Shown one piece after another: positions 28,492-37,016 of a DNA stretch of 64,000 nt. Both the position numbers and the translations under genes were made by a program. Position 1 is the first letter of the stretch. Every line of letters starts with the position of its first letter. The stretch spans positions 825,587-889,586 of the forward strand of contig NZ_MTQO01000052.1 of NCBI RefSeq assembly GCF_001984155.1, written 5' to 3'. This DNA comes from Actinosynnema sp. ALI-1.44. Its GTDB lineage: Bacteria > Actinomycetota > Actinomycetes > Mycobacteriales > Pseudonocardiaceae. Under the pieces are notes generated by a model. That model was not told the DNA's origin and searched no databases. It was given only the letters and a program-made list of their open reading frames with translations.

Positions 28492-29709
28492 CTATGCGGT
28501 CAAGCCCATCCGGAAAGCCAGACCGCGAAGCTCAAGAGCTGCCTGTCCTCGCGTTCGAGGCAGCAACGCCATCACGGTTGCCCGTAGATACGGACTGGTC
28601 CGAACTCGTTGTGGCGCCAGCTTTTCTCCTCGCAGCAGCGCCACAACCGCTTGCTCTTCCGATCCGCGCCGCTGAGTCAGACCGCGCGCCATGTCACCCC
28701 AGAACGTGGCGCGCCGACCTGCCGAGGAGATCTGTTCGAGGTCGATCGCAGTCGCCAACTCGGCCACCTTGGCGCCTTCACCGAGCTCGACCGCCAGGGC
28801 GACGCGCCACAACCCCACATTGGTCGGACCGAACATCATGCCCGCGAAAGAACCTTCACCGGTTCTCGTGGCGACATCGGCGGCCTCCACCAACCGATCA
28901 TTCGACAAGTCCGCGCGATTCAGCGACGCGGCATTGAGCGCGGTCGTGAGGTTCAGCATTCCGTATATCTCGCCGTGTTCACCATCGCCTGGGCCAAGGG
29001 CGTCGGCAGCACGACCCGCCAGAGTCAACGCGCGTTGACGGGAACGTTCACCCACAACAGCGTGACTGCGCACGAACTCGGCTACGGCACCCCAGTCCGG
29101 GCTGCCCAACGCTGCGGCTGCACGATGCAGATGGATGGCGACCAGCCACCCGAGGTCACCATGACCGAGGTCCTTGACCAGATAGAACGCGTTGTGCAGC
29201 ACCTGAACCAGCAGCAACTGCGCGTCACCGCACAGCTCCGGGCGCTCCTGGGCAAGACCGTACAGTTCGGTGATGAGACCTGGTACGAGTCTTCCCAACG
29301 TTCCATAGTCTGAAGCGACTGTCGCCGCGTTGACGGCGTCCACATCCGCTCGGATCGCCGCGAAGGGCCGAGCATCAGCAACCGACTCCAGCATGTCCAG
29401 TTCGACATCGCGAAGGATCGCACGCAACTGCGGAGCGGCCGCGTGCCCAAGGGCCTCCGCGCGATCAGTGGGCGGGTATGGCTGGCCCGTGATGTTCGCA
29501 GGTGATACCTGCAAAGCGTCCGCCAACGCGAGCACCAGGGATCGTCGATCCAACGCCCGCTTGCCTCGTTCGAGGAGGGACAAGTAGCTCTCGCTGATAC
29601 CGGCCAATTCCGCGACTGTGCGCAGACTGAGGCCGCGCCACAACCGTAGTTCACGCAACCTGCGTCCGTCATGACGAGTGCTGCCGTTACCGGTGTCGCT
29701 GTCGTCCAT
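28492..29709 (-). CDS. XRE-family regulator with C-terminal helical repeats
   Basis: A 405-residue regulator. An XRE-type helix-turn-helix covers about residues 14-72: LRELRLWRGLSLRTVAELAG, then ISESYLSLLERGKRALDRRS. The remaining 330 residues are helical and TPR-like (for example RALTLAGRAADALGPGD), typical of Streptomyces-type regulators of secondary metabolism or development. The gene is less GC-biased at wobble positions than its neighbours, which hints at a different history. It precedes the methyltransferase gene on the same strand. The signal is unknown. Confidence 0.85.
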   Translation of the reverse strand: MDDSDTGNGSTRHDGRRLRELRLWRGLSLRTVAELAGISESYLSLLERGKRALDRRSLVLALADALQVSPANITGQPYPPTDRAEALGHAAAPQLRAILRDVELDMLESVADARPFAAIRADVDAVNAATVASDYGTLGRLVPGLITELYGLAQERPELCGDAQLLLVQVLHNAFYLVKDLGHGDLGWLVAIHLHRAAAALGSPDWGAVAEFVRSHAVVGERSRQRALTLAGRAADALGPGDGEHGEIYGMLNLTTALNAASLNRADLSNDRLVEAADVATRTGEGSFAGMMFGPTNVGLWRVALAVELGEGAKVAELATAIDLEQISSAGRRATFWGDMARGLTQRRGSEEQAVVALLRGEKLAPQRVRTSPYLRATVMALLPRTRGQAALELRGLAFRMGLTA

Positions 29710-29752
29710 AGGACCCGCCCGTCACATCGCGTACACGAACCAGGCTACCCGG

Positions 29753-29880
29753 CTACCGCCGGGCCACGCCTTCGACGGTGTCCGCGAAAAGGTCGAAGAG
29801 CTCCGGGGGAAGGTCGTGTCCCATGCCGGGTACCAGGAGCAGCCGAGCACCGGGGATGGTGTCGGCGGTGTCCTTGACGC
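29753..29880 (-). pseudogene. C-terminal remnant of an alpha/beta hydrolase
   Basis: The last 40 codons before the TAG at 29753 read as the C-terminal end of an alpha/beta hydrolase: KDTADTIPGARLLLVPGMGH, with the catalytic-His motif GMGHDLP, then PELFDLFADTVEGVARR. Sequence upstream in the same frame no longer resembles a hydrolase, and the nucleophile and fold core are absent. It is a decayed or deleted gene. The minus-strand frame runs to 30013 but only this tail is meaningful. Confidence 0.65.
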
Positions 29881-30154
29881 AGACTGTCCTCATCGGACGG
29901 GCAGGCCGGGATTGGCCGATGTGGACATGATCGAGGTCGACGACGAGACCCGGTCCGGCTGGCCCGCGGCGACGAGCTGCGCCCATATATGGCGGGCCCC
30001 GCCATTTGATCACCTCACCGGCTTGAGCTGCTCCTATGCCAGACCGGTCGATCCCGCATCCACCGATCGGTTGATCCGGGAATCAGCCCGGGGCTGAGCC
30101 AGCGCTGGCTGCGCAGTCGATTCGGTCGGCGTTCGCGAAGGGCACGCTTCTCGT
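29881..30154. other. Intergenic region upstream of the ABC exporter operon
   Basis: Together with the hydrolase remnant this makes a 445-base stretch between the XRE gene and the ABC ATPase gene. It presumably holds the exporter promoter. A 14-bp perfect palindrome is noted separately. No other gene is supported. Confidence 0.5.
30097..30110. promoter_or_regulatory. Perfect palindrome upstream of the ABC/two-component operon
   Basis: AGCCAGCGCTGGCT, a 14-bp perfect palindrome 45 bases before the ATPase start. It could bind the LuxR-type regulator encoded at the end of this operon or another dimeric repressor. Confidence 0.35.
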
Positions 30155-31063
30155 ATGGCAATCATCGAGGTAAACAACCTCGTCAAGCGCTACGGCGACT
30201 ACACCGCGGTCAACGGGGTCAGCTTCGCCGTCGAGCAGGGCGAGATCTTCGGCATCCTCGGCCCCAACGGGGCCGGGAAGACCACCACCGTCGAGTGCAT
30301 CGAGGGGTTGCGCGACCCGAACGGCGGCTCCATCAGGGTCTGCGGCCTCGACCCGCACCGCGACACCGACGAGTTGCGGCAGCTGCTCGGTGTCCAGCTG
30401 CAGAAGAGCGAACTGCCGGACAAGCTCAAGGTCGGCGAGGCGATGGAGCTCTACAGCTCCTTCTACCGCGACCCGGCCGACTGGCGTGAGCTGATCGAGA
30501 CGCTCAACCTCACCAGCAAGCTCAACTCGCAGTTCCGCAGCCTGTCCGGCGGGCAGAAGCAGCGCCTGTCGATCGCGCTCGCCCTGGTCGGCAACCCGAA
30601 GGTGGCCGTCCTCGACGAGCTCACCACCGGCCTCGACCCGCAGGCACGCCGCGACGCGTGGGACCTGATCGAGAGCATCCGCGACCGGGGCGTGACGATC
30701 CTGATGGTCACGCACTTCATGGAGGAGGCCGAGCGGCTCTGCGACCGGCTCGCCCTGATCGACTCCGGCCGCCTCGTCGCGCTCGACACCCCCGCCGGGC
30801 TGGTCTCGAAGGTCGACGACACGCAGCGGATCCGGTTCCGGCCGTCCGCACCGCTCGACCACGCCGTGTTGAACGCGTTGCCCGAGGTCACCGCGGTCGA
30901 GCAGGCTGGCAGCCAGCTCGTCGTCACCGGCACGGGGAACCTGCTGCTCGCCGTCACCACTGTGCTCGCCCACAACCAGGTCGTGGCGGGCGACCTGCGC
31001 GTCGAGCAGACCACGCTGGACGACGCGTTCGTCGCGCTCACCGGCCGCCGCATCGAGTCCTGA
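30155..31063 (+). CDS. ABC transporter ATP-binding protein (drug/antibiotic export type)
   Basis: A 302-residue nucleotide-binding subunit of the DrrA type. Walker A is GPNGAGKTTT, the signature is LSGGQKQRLS, Walker B is VAVLDELTTGLDP, and the switch histidine is in MLMVTHF-like ILMVTHFMEEAE. The C-terminal extension (about 220-302) is the DrrA-like domain. It is followed after 13 bases by its permease and then by a two-component pair, all co-directional. This layout resembles exporter/two-component operons for antibiotics or membrane-active compounds. Being next to a PKS cluster, it may export that product, but this is inference. Confidence 0.92.
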   Translation: MAIIEVNNLVKRYGDYTAVNGVSFAVEQGEIFGILGPNGAGKTTTVECIEGLRDPNGGSIRVCGLDPHRDTDELRQLLGVQLQKSELPDKLKVGEAMELYSSFYRDPADWRELIETLNLTSKLNSQFRSLSGGQKQRLSIALALVGNPKVAVLDELTTGLDPQARRDAWDLIESIRDRGVTILMVTHFMEEAERLCDRLALIDSGRLVALDTPAGLVSKVDDTQRIRFRPSAPLDHAVLNALPEVTAVEQAGSQLVVTGTGNLLLAVTTVLAHNQVVAGDLRVEQTTLDDAFVALTGRRIES

Positions 31064-31076
31064 GGAGAACCACACC

Positions 31077-31817
31077 ATGTCCGCGCTGTTCCGGCTCACC
31101 GCCACCGAGACCAAACTGTTCTTCCGCGAACCGATCGTCGTGTTCTTCGCCCTCGCGTTCGCCCCGATCCTGCTCGTCGTGCTGGGCCTGATCCCGGCGA
31201 TGCGGGAGGTCAGCGCCGAACTCGGCGGCATCAGGGCGATCAACGCGTACGTACCGGTCGTCGTCGCGATGGGTCTCGCCCTCTTCGCGCTCAACGGCCT
31301 GGCCCTGCTGTTCGCCTCCTACCGGGAGAAGGGTGTGCTGCGCCGCATGCAGACCACCCCGGTCAAGCCGATCGTCATGATCAGCGCGCAGATCGTCATG
31401 GCCACCATCCTGTCGGTCGTGATGATGCTGATCATGGTCGCCATCGGCCGGTTCGCGTACGACGTGAACCTGCCCAAGCAGCTGCTCGCCTACCTGATCA
31501 GCTACCTGCTCGCCGCGCTGGCGATGTTCGCGGTCGGCCTGCTCGTCGCCTCGCTGGCGCCGTCCGGCAAGAGCGCGAGCGCGATCGGCACGCTGGTGTT
31601 CTTCCCGCTGGTGTTCTTCGCGGGCCTCTGGGTGCCGCGGGCCGCCATGAACGACGTCCTGCGCACGATCAGCGACTTGACCCCGCTCGGCGCCGCCGTG
31701 CAATCATTGCAGGACGCCACAGCCGGTACCTGGCCGCAACTGCTGCACTGGGCCGTCCTGCTGGGGTGGACGATCGTGGCCGGGGGGCTGGCCGCGCGAT
31801 ACTTCCGCTGGGAGTAA
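31077..31817 (+). CDS. ABC-2 type permease
   Basis: A 246-residue integral membrane subunit with six helices in the ABC-2 pattern. A conserved REPIVVFFALAFAPILLVVLG region comes first and PLVFFAGLWVPRAAMNDVL before the last helix. It would pair with the ATPase encoded 13 bases upstream as a 2+2 exporter. The ATG at 31077 has GAGGAG upstream. Its stop is immediately followed by the GTG of the kinase gene, so the four genes form one operon. Confidence 0.9.
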   Translation: MSALFRLTATETKLFFREPIVVFFALAFAPILLVVLGLIPAMREVSAELGGIRAINAYVPVVVAMGLALFALNGLALLFASYREKGVLRRMQTTPVKPIVMISAQIVMATILSVVMMLIMVAIGRFAYDVNLPKQLLAYLISYLLAALAMFAVGLLVASLAPSGKSASAIGTLVFFPLVFFAGLWVPRAAMNDVLRTISDLTPLGAAVQSLQDATAGTWPQLLHWAVLLGWTIVAGGLAARYFRWE

Positions 31818-33104
31818 GTGGTGAGCATCGAGGCCGAGCTGAGTGACGAGTTCGACCGCTGGGAGCGCAAGGAGAACGCGACCTTCAAGGTCCTCCCCTA
31901 CTTCCTGCTGTCGGCCAGTGTCATCGTCACTCTGCTGCAACCGCTCTGGCACGTGCCCGTGCACCTCCCCGCGGTGCTCGGGCTCTCGCTCGCGGCGGGG
32001 CTGTGGCTGCTCTGGTTCCACACGCTGCACCCGGAGTGGCACGCCAACCGCCCGCTGATGGGCTTGAACTACACCGGACTGATGGTGCTGGCCGCCGGAC
32101 TGGTGGCCATCGCCCCCTGGTACGGCTTCTTCACGTTCATCGGGTACCCCCTGGCCTTCCAGTACCTGGACGGCCGCTGGCGCTACGCCGGTGCCGCCGC
32201 GACGGCGACGATCTCGGCCGCGGCGTTCATGGGCGGCGTGGCCAGCATCGACGCCGACAACATGTGGCTGGCCTGGGTGGCCGTCTCCGCGGTCTCCACG
32301 GTGCTCTCCGGTGCCCTTTTCTACTTCGCCGAGATGGCCAACCACCGCAACGACAAGCAGAGGCAGGCGCTGGTCGAGCTGCGCAAGGCCAACGACAAGC
32401 TCGAGGACGCGCTCGCGGAGAACGCGGGCCTGCACGCCCAACTGCTGGTCCAGGCGCGCGAGGCCGGGGTGATGGACGAGCGGCAGCGGATGGCGCGCGA
32501 GATCCACGACACCCTCGCCCAGGGCCTGGCGGGCATCATCACCCAGCTCCAGGCGGCCGAGCAGACGCTGGGCGATCCGCCGAAGCTGAGCAAGTACATG
32601 TCGAACGCGATGAACCTCGCCCGCGAGAGCCTCACCGAGGCCCGCCGCACAGTCCACGCGGTACAGCCCGCCGTGCTCGCCGAGTCCCGGCTGCCCGACG
32701 CGATCAGCGACGTGGCCAGGCGGTGGTCCGAGGTCAACGGCATCGACGCGGTGCTGACCACCACCGGTGACGCCCGGCCGATGCACGCGGACGTGGAGGT
32801 TACGCTGCTGCGGACCGCGCAGGAGGCGTTGGCCAACGTGGCCAAGCACGCGAGGGCCAGCCGAGTCGGGCTGACCCTGTCCTACATGGAGGATCTGGTG
32901 AGCATCGACGTCCGCGACGACGGCGTCGGTTTCGACCCGAACGCCAAGCGCGCCAACGGCTCGACGAACGGCGGGTTCGGACTCGCCGGGATGCGGCAGC
33001 GGGTGCAGCGCCTCGCGGGTCAGCTGGACATCGAGTCGGAACCAGGCGGCGGCACCGCGATCTCGGCGAGCGTCCCGGCCATCCCCGCGGGAGGCGGCAA
33101 GTGA
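31818..33104 (+). CDS. Sensor histidine kinase with multi-helix membrane sensor
   Basis: A 428-residue kinase of the HisKA_3/DesK type. Six membrane helices lie at about residues 25-170 without a large extracellular loop, as in intramembrane-sensing kinases. A coiled-coil segment (175-215) leads to the phospho-acceptor His230 in MAREIHDTLAQGLAG. The HATPase domain has the N-box QEALANVAKHA and G-box DDGVGFD. The start is GTG 31818 or the adjacent GTG 31821. It follows the permease stop directly and overlaps the regulator start by four bases. It probably senses the exported drug or membrane stress and controls the exporter. Confidence 0.9.
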   Translation: MVSIEAELSDEFDRWERKENATFKVLPYFLLSASVIVTLLQPLWHVPVHLPAVLGLSLAAGLWLLWFHTLHPEWHANRPLMGLNYTGLMVLAAGLVAIAPWYGFFTFIGYPLAFQYLDGRWRYAGAAATATISAAAFMGGVASIDADNMWLAWVAVSAVSTVLSGALFYFAEMANHRNDKQRQALVELRKANDKLEDALAENAGLHAQLLVQAREAGVMDERQRMAREIHDTLAQGLAGIITQLQAAEQTLGDPPKLSKYMSNAMNLARESLTEARRTVHAVQPAVLAESRLPDAISDVARRWSEVNGIDAVLTTTGDARPMHADVEVTLLRTAQEALANVAKHARASRVGLTLSYMEDLVSIDVRDDGVGFDPNAKRANGSTNGGFGLAGMRQRVQRLAGQLDIESEPGGGTAISASVPAIPAGGGK

Positions 33105-33724
33105 TCAAGCTGTTGATCGTCGACGACCACCCGGTGGTGCGGGACGGGCTGCGTGGCATGTTCAGTGCCGACCCGCGCTTCGAAGTGCTCGGCGAGGCCG
33201 GTGACGGCGCCGAGGCCGTGGCCGCCGGGGAGAAGCTCCAGCCCGACGTGATCCTGATGGACCTGCGGATGCCGAACACCGACGGCGTCACCGCCATCAA
33301 GGAACTGACGAAACGCGGCGTGCCCGCCCGTGTCCTGGTGCTCACCACGTACGACACCGACAGCGACGTGCTGCCTGCCATCGAAGCGGGCGCCACCGGC
33401 TACCTGCTGAAGGACGCCCCCAGGGAAGAGCTGTTCCGCGCGGTGGAGGCGGCCGCGCGAGGCCAGGCGGTGTTGTCCCCCGCCGTGGCCACACGCCTCA
33501 TGGGACAGATGCGCCAGCCCGCATCCGAGCCGCTGTCGCAGCGTGAGCTGGAAGTGCTCCAGCTGATAGCGCGGGGTTCGACGAACCGCGAGGCGGCCCA
33601 GCAGCTGTTCATCAGCGAGGCGACCGTCAAGACACACCTGCTGCACGTGTACGCGAAGCTCGGTGTCAGTGACCGGGCAGCCGCCGTGGCCGCGGGGTTC
33701 TCCCGTGGTTACCTGACGCCGTAG
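33101..33724 (+). CDS. LuxR/NarL-type response regulator
   Basis: A 207-residue regulator. The receiver starts MIKLLIVDDHPVVRDGL and has phospho-acceptor Asp54 in VILMDLRMP; the lysine is in GYLLKDA. The LuxR-type helix-turn-helix is at about residues 142-195 (LSQRELEVLQLIARGSTNRE, then AAQQLFISEATVKTHL). The GTG at 33101 overlaps the kinase stop. It is the last gene of the ABC-exporter operon and presumably regulates it. A long palindrome lies just after the stop. Confidence 0.92.
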   Translation: MIKLLIVDDHPVVRDGLRGMFSADPRFEVLGEAGDGAEAVAAGEKLQPDVILMDLRMPNTDGVTAIKELTKRGVPARVLVLTTYDTDSDVLPAIEAGATGYLLKDAPREELFRAVEAAARGQAVLSPAVATRLMGQMRQPASEPLSQRELEVLQLIARGSTNREAAQQLFISEATVKTHLLHVYAKLGVSDRAAAVAAGFSRGYLTP

Positions 33725-33737
33725 CGTCTGGGTGGCT

Positions 33738-33784
33738 ACCAATGTGGCCTTTGTTGCGAAAAACGCTACAAAGGCCACATTGGT
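33738..33784. terminator. Long palindrome, bidirectional terminator or interspersed repeat
   Basis: Two perfect 17-bp arms (33738-33754 and 33768-33784) with a 13-nt loop that itself contains GCG-AAAAA-CGC, so it folds further. The left arm starts ACCAATGTGGCC. It sits 13 bases after the regulator stop and 11 bases before the convergent NRPS stop. Similar ATGTGGCCTTTGT palindromes are, as I recall, dispersed in Amycolatopsis-like genomes. Confidence 0.75.
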
Positions 33785-33794
33785 TGCACGAAGC

Positions 33795-36700
33795 TCAAGG
33801 GTTGCGGGCGTTGTTCACGGCGGCGGTCACCAGGCGCAAAGTGGGCGTGCGCACCAGTGTCGCGAGAGCGGCGTCGAAGTCCGCGCGAGCGGGCTCCCCG
33901 ACCACGCGGTCGGCGACCTTGGCCAGCATCGTGAGCAGGTCGAGGGAGTTGCCTCCCAGCTGCTGGAAGTCGGTGTCGTCGTCCAGCCGGTCCGGGTCGA
34001 TGCCGAGGATCTCCGACCACACTCCGGCGACCGCCGCCGCAGTCGTGTCACGCCCTGCTGCGGACGCCGCCAGAGCCGGGACGCGGGCGAACGGATCTGA
34101 CAGCTGGCGCGCGTCGACCTTGCCGTTCATGGTGTGTGGGATGGCATCGACGAACACCGTGGCAGCGGGCACCAGGTAGGCGGGCAGTACTGCGGAGACG
34201 TGTGAGACCAGCTCGTCGACCGTGACCTCCGAGTCCGGCACCCGCACCACGTACGCGGCCAAAGCCTTGTGGTCGCCCGACGGACGGGCCAGCACGACCG
34301 CCTCGGCCACGGCCGGGTGACCGCGCAGCACATGGGCTGTCTCGGCCGGTTCCACCCGGTGGCCGAGGATCTTCACCTGGTCGTCCACACGGGACACGAA
34401 CTCCAGTGTGCGGCCGTCCGGCAGCCTGCGCGCCAGGTCACCGGAACGGTACACCCTCGTGCCGTCGGCCATGCGGATGAAGGCCCGCCTGGTCAGTTCC
34501 GGCTGTCCCCGGTAGCCGCGGGCCAACTGCGGGCCACCGATCCAGATCTCGCCGGTCTCCCCGTCGGCGGTGTAGCGCCCGTGGTCGTCGATGACGAACA
34601 CGCTGGTGCCTGCCGTGGGCAGGCCGAGTGGAACGATCGCGGTGTCGTTCGCGTCAGCGCCTGCGTCGAACGGGAGCCACGTCATGATCACCGTGGTCTC
34701 GGTCGGCCCGTACGAGTTGACGACGGCGCATCCCGGGCCGAACACCTGCTGCGCTTCCCGTGCCACAGCCGTCGACAGCGGCTCGCCCATCGTCACGACC
34801 GTACGGAAGCCTTTGGGCCGCAACCCGAGGCGGTTGATCAGCGCCAGGTGCGACGGCGTCATCATCAGTGTGTTGGCGCCCGACTCCAGCAACAGTTCCC
34901 GCAGCATCGAGTGGCTGATGTCCGCGGGACGCAACACCGCGGTGCCACCGGCGAGCAACGGCAGGTAGAGCGCGCAGGCCGCGACGTCGAAGCCGAGTGA
35001 CGCCAGCATCGGCAGCCTCGTTCCCGAGTCGAGCCCGAGGTCGCGGATGGCCCAGTCGGCCCACGTCCGCACCGCGCCGTGCGGGATCTCCACGCCCTTC
35101 GGGCGGCCGGTCGAGCCGGACGTGTAGATCAGGAACGCGAGCTGGTCGTCACGGATCTCCGGCACGGGAACCCGCACGTCGGTGTCCTCGCCGAAGTCGT
35201 CCACCACGAGTCGCACGCACCCGTCGGGAAGGCAGTCACGCACGTCATAAGGGCGCTGCACCAGGCAAATCGGGGCTCCCGCGTCGGCGAGCAGCCCGGC
35301 GATGCGCGCGTCCGGGTTGCGCGCGTCGATCGGCAGGTACCCGGCGCCCGCACGCAGCACGCCCCATACCCCGATCGTCGAGGCGACGGAGCGGTCGCCG
35401 AGCACGCCGACCACCGTGTCAGGCCCGGCACCGCGCTCGCGCAGAGCGGCTGCCACCGCAGCGGTGCGGCGCTCCATCTGCCGGTAGGTCAGCACGCCGT
35501 CCTCGCCGCCGTCGAGCGCGATCGCGTCCGGGGTTTTGGCGGCGCGTTGCAGGAAACGGGTGACGACGTCGTCAGCCCAACTGCCGGGCGCGGGCGGCTT
35601 TCCCGCCTGCGGCAGCGAAGGCGGGCGTGGCGCGAGTGTGGACACGAGCCGGTCCAGCAGCGCGTCCAGGCGTGCCTGTGTCGCTTCCCCGTCCCACCAG
35701 GCCACCGTGATCTCGGTGTGCCAGTCGAGCTCCGTGACGTTGAGCACCGGCGACTCGCCGGGCAGGGGGCGTTCCATGATGTACGCCGTGTGCGAGGTGA
35801 ACCCTGGGGCGCACAGGTTTCCGAGCTCGAAGCGGCCGGCGTGGGAGATCACCGCGTCGACGGGGACGCGTTCCTTCGGGCGTGTCTGCCGGTTGGTCTC
35901 CAGCAGGATCGACTCGATCGCCGGGAGCGGCACCGACAACACCTTGTCCGGGACCACGTTCTGCGCCGGGGCACCGTCCTTGACACCCTGCAGCATGCGC
36001 GCGTGGATGTCCGCCCAGTCCTCACCCGCCTGGACCTCGACGGGCATGCCGAGCGTGAGGTTCGCCGTGCTGCGCACCTCGGGCCGGTAGTACCGCAGGT
36101 CCACGGGGACGTAGAAGGCGGCCTTGCGCTTGGTCCCGGGCTGTTCGGCGACCACGTCGGCCAGCAGCGCGGCCAGCCGGGCGGTGATCCCGGGGAACCT
36201 GCCCTGCAGCGCGCGGCGAGCGACGACGGTGCGTGGCTGGGAAGTCGGTTTGCAGATCCCCATGATCGGGGTCTTGTCCGCGTGCGGGAACGGTTTGTCG
36301 GTGCGCACGGGGAACTGGTCGTACACGTCCCGGTCGGCGACCGGGTCCGGCGCGCCGATCACCGGTTCGGCCCGCAGCGCGCGGAACACGTCATAGATCC
36401 AGGAGCGCAGCCCGTGTGCGTCCATCACCGCGTGGTTGGCGCGGAACACGACGGCCGACCTGCCGCCCGTCTCCCGCCGGACCAGCACGACCTGGCAGAA
36501 CGGGACGCCCGGTCCGGTCAGGCATTCGTGCAGCTGCGGAATCCGCAGCAGGTCCTGGTCCTCCGCGACGTCGACGACCGCCAACGGCGGGGGCTTCCCG
36601 CCGTCGACCCAGTCGTGGTCGCGCCGGACGAGCCGGGCGCCCGGACACGCCTGCGAGGCGACGGCGATCGCCTCGGTGAGCCGGTCGGGGTCGAGGGCAC

Positions 36701-36830
36701 CGTCGCCCTCGACCACCACACCGAACGTCGGTGTCATTCCGCGGGGGTGGCCGAGGAACCACCATTCGAGCGGGGTGATCCGGCGGCGGAAGGTCCGCTC
36801 GCCGGTCGGCGGAGGCTTGAGCGCGGTCAT
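33795..36830 (-). CDS. Free-standing NRPS, C-like-A-PCP
   Basis: A 1,011-residue nonribosomal peptide synthetase module. Residues about 15-400 form a condensation/acyltransferase-like domain whose active motif is NHAVMDA (132-138) rather than HHxxxDG: the second His and the Asp remain. The opening TPLEWWFLGHP also recalls WS/DGAT acyltransferases. The adenylation domain (about 420-905) has LIYTSGSTGRPKG (567-579), NSYGPTETT (705-713), YRSGDLARRLPDG and the catalytic Lys904. By-eye pocket residues are D615, V616, C619, M657, V679, M681, S706, V714, I715; no amino acid is predicted. The PCP serine is S962 in LGGNSL. A 50-residue tail follows, with no thioesterase. A 24-codon ORF overlaps its start. 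It probably adds an amino acid to the polyketide or makes an aminoacyl starter. Confidence 0.88.
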   Translation of the reverse strand: MTALKPPPTGERTFRRRITPLEWWFLGHPRGMTPTFGVVVEGDGALDPDRLTEAIAVASQACPGARLVRRDHDWVDGGKPPPLAVVDVAEDQDLLRIPQLHECLTGPGVPFCQVVLVRRETGGRSAVVFRANHAVMDAHGLRSWIYDVFRALRAEPVIGAPDPVADRDVYDQFPVRTDKPFPHADKTPIMGICKPTSQPRTVVARRALQGRFPGITARLAALLADVVAEQPGTKRKAAFYVPVDLRYYRPEVRSTANLTLGMPVEVQAGEDWADIHARMLQGVKDGAPAQNVVPDKVLSVPLPAIESILLETNRQTRPKERVPVDAVISHAGRFELGNLCAPGFTSHTAYIMERPLPGESPVLNVTELDWHTEITVAWWDGEATQARLDALLDRLVSTLAPRPPSLPQAGKPPAPGSWADDVVTRFLQRAAKTPDAIALDGGEDGVLTYRQMERRTAAVAAALRERGAGPDTVVGVLGDRSVASTIGVWGVLRAGAGYLPIDARNPDARIAGLLADAGAPICLVQRPYDVRDCLPDGCVRLVVDDFGEDTDVRVPVPEIRDDQLAFLIYTSGSTGRPKGVEIPHGAVRTWADWAIRDLGLDSGTRLPMLASLGFDVAACALYLPLLAGGTAVLRPADISHSMLRELLLESGANTLMMTPSHLALINRLGLRPKGFRTVVTMGEPLSTAVAREAQQVFGPGCAVVNSYGPTETTVIMTWLPFDAGADANDTAIVPLGLPTAGTSVFVIDDHGRYTADGETGEIWIGGPQLARGYRGQPELTRRAFIRMADGTRVYRSGDLARRLPDGRTLEFVSRVDDQVKILGHRVEPAETAHVLRGHPAVAEAVVLARPSGDHKALAAYVVRVPDSEVTVDELVSHVSAVLPAYLVPAATVFVDAIPHTMNGKVDARQLSDPFARVPALAASAAGRDTTAAAVAGVWSEILGIDPDRLDDDTDFQQLGGNSLDLLTMLAKVADRVVGEPARADFDAALATLVRTPTLRLVTAAVNNARNP

Positions 36831-36901
36831 GACGCCGCCTCGATCGACAATTCCCGTTCCGTCACCGGCTGGTTGAGCACGAGGAAAAATCGATGCCTCA
36901 T
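36827..36901 (-). CDS. 24-aa ORF translationally coupled to the NRPS
   Basis: ATG at 36901 with GAGGGG nine bases upstream. It encodes MRHRFFLVLNQPVTERE plus seven more residues and ends in TGA overlapping the NRPS ATG (ATGA, 36827-36830). The ribosome site is better than that of the NRPS itself, which suggests that the peptide is translated and couples NRPS synthesis. The sequence resembles the N-terminus of small actinobacterial FFLVL-type proteins, so it may be a truncated remnant. Function unknown. Confidence 0.5.
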   Translation of the reverse strand: MRHRFFLVLNQPVTERELSIEAAS

Positions 36902-37016
36902 AATTGGTTACCCCTCAAATACCCGCGGGACCGGCAGAATTGTTCGCACCGTAGTGGAGGACGACTGGATCCCTCAAGCGTTCAATCCGCCACGGGTGGA
37001 GATGATATTGCGCCGG

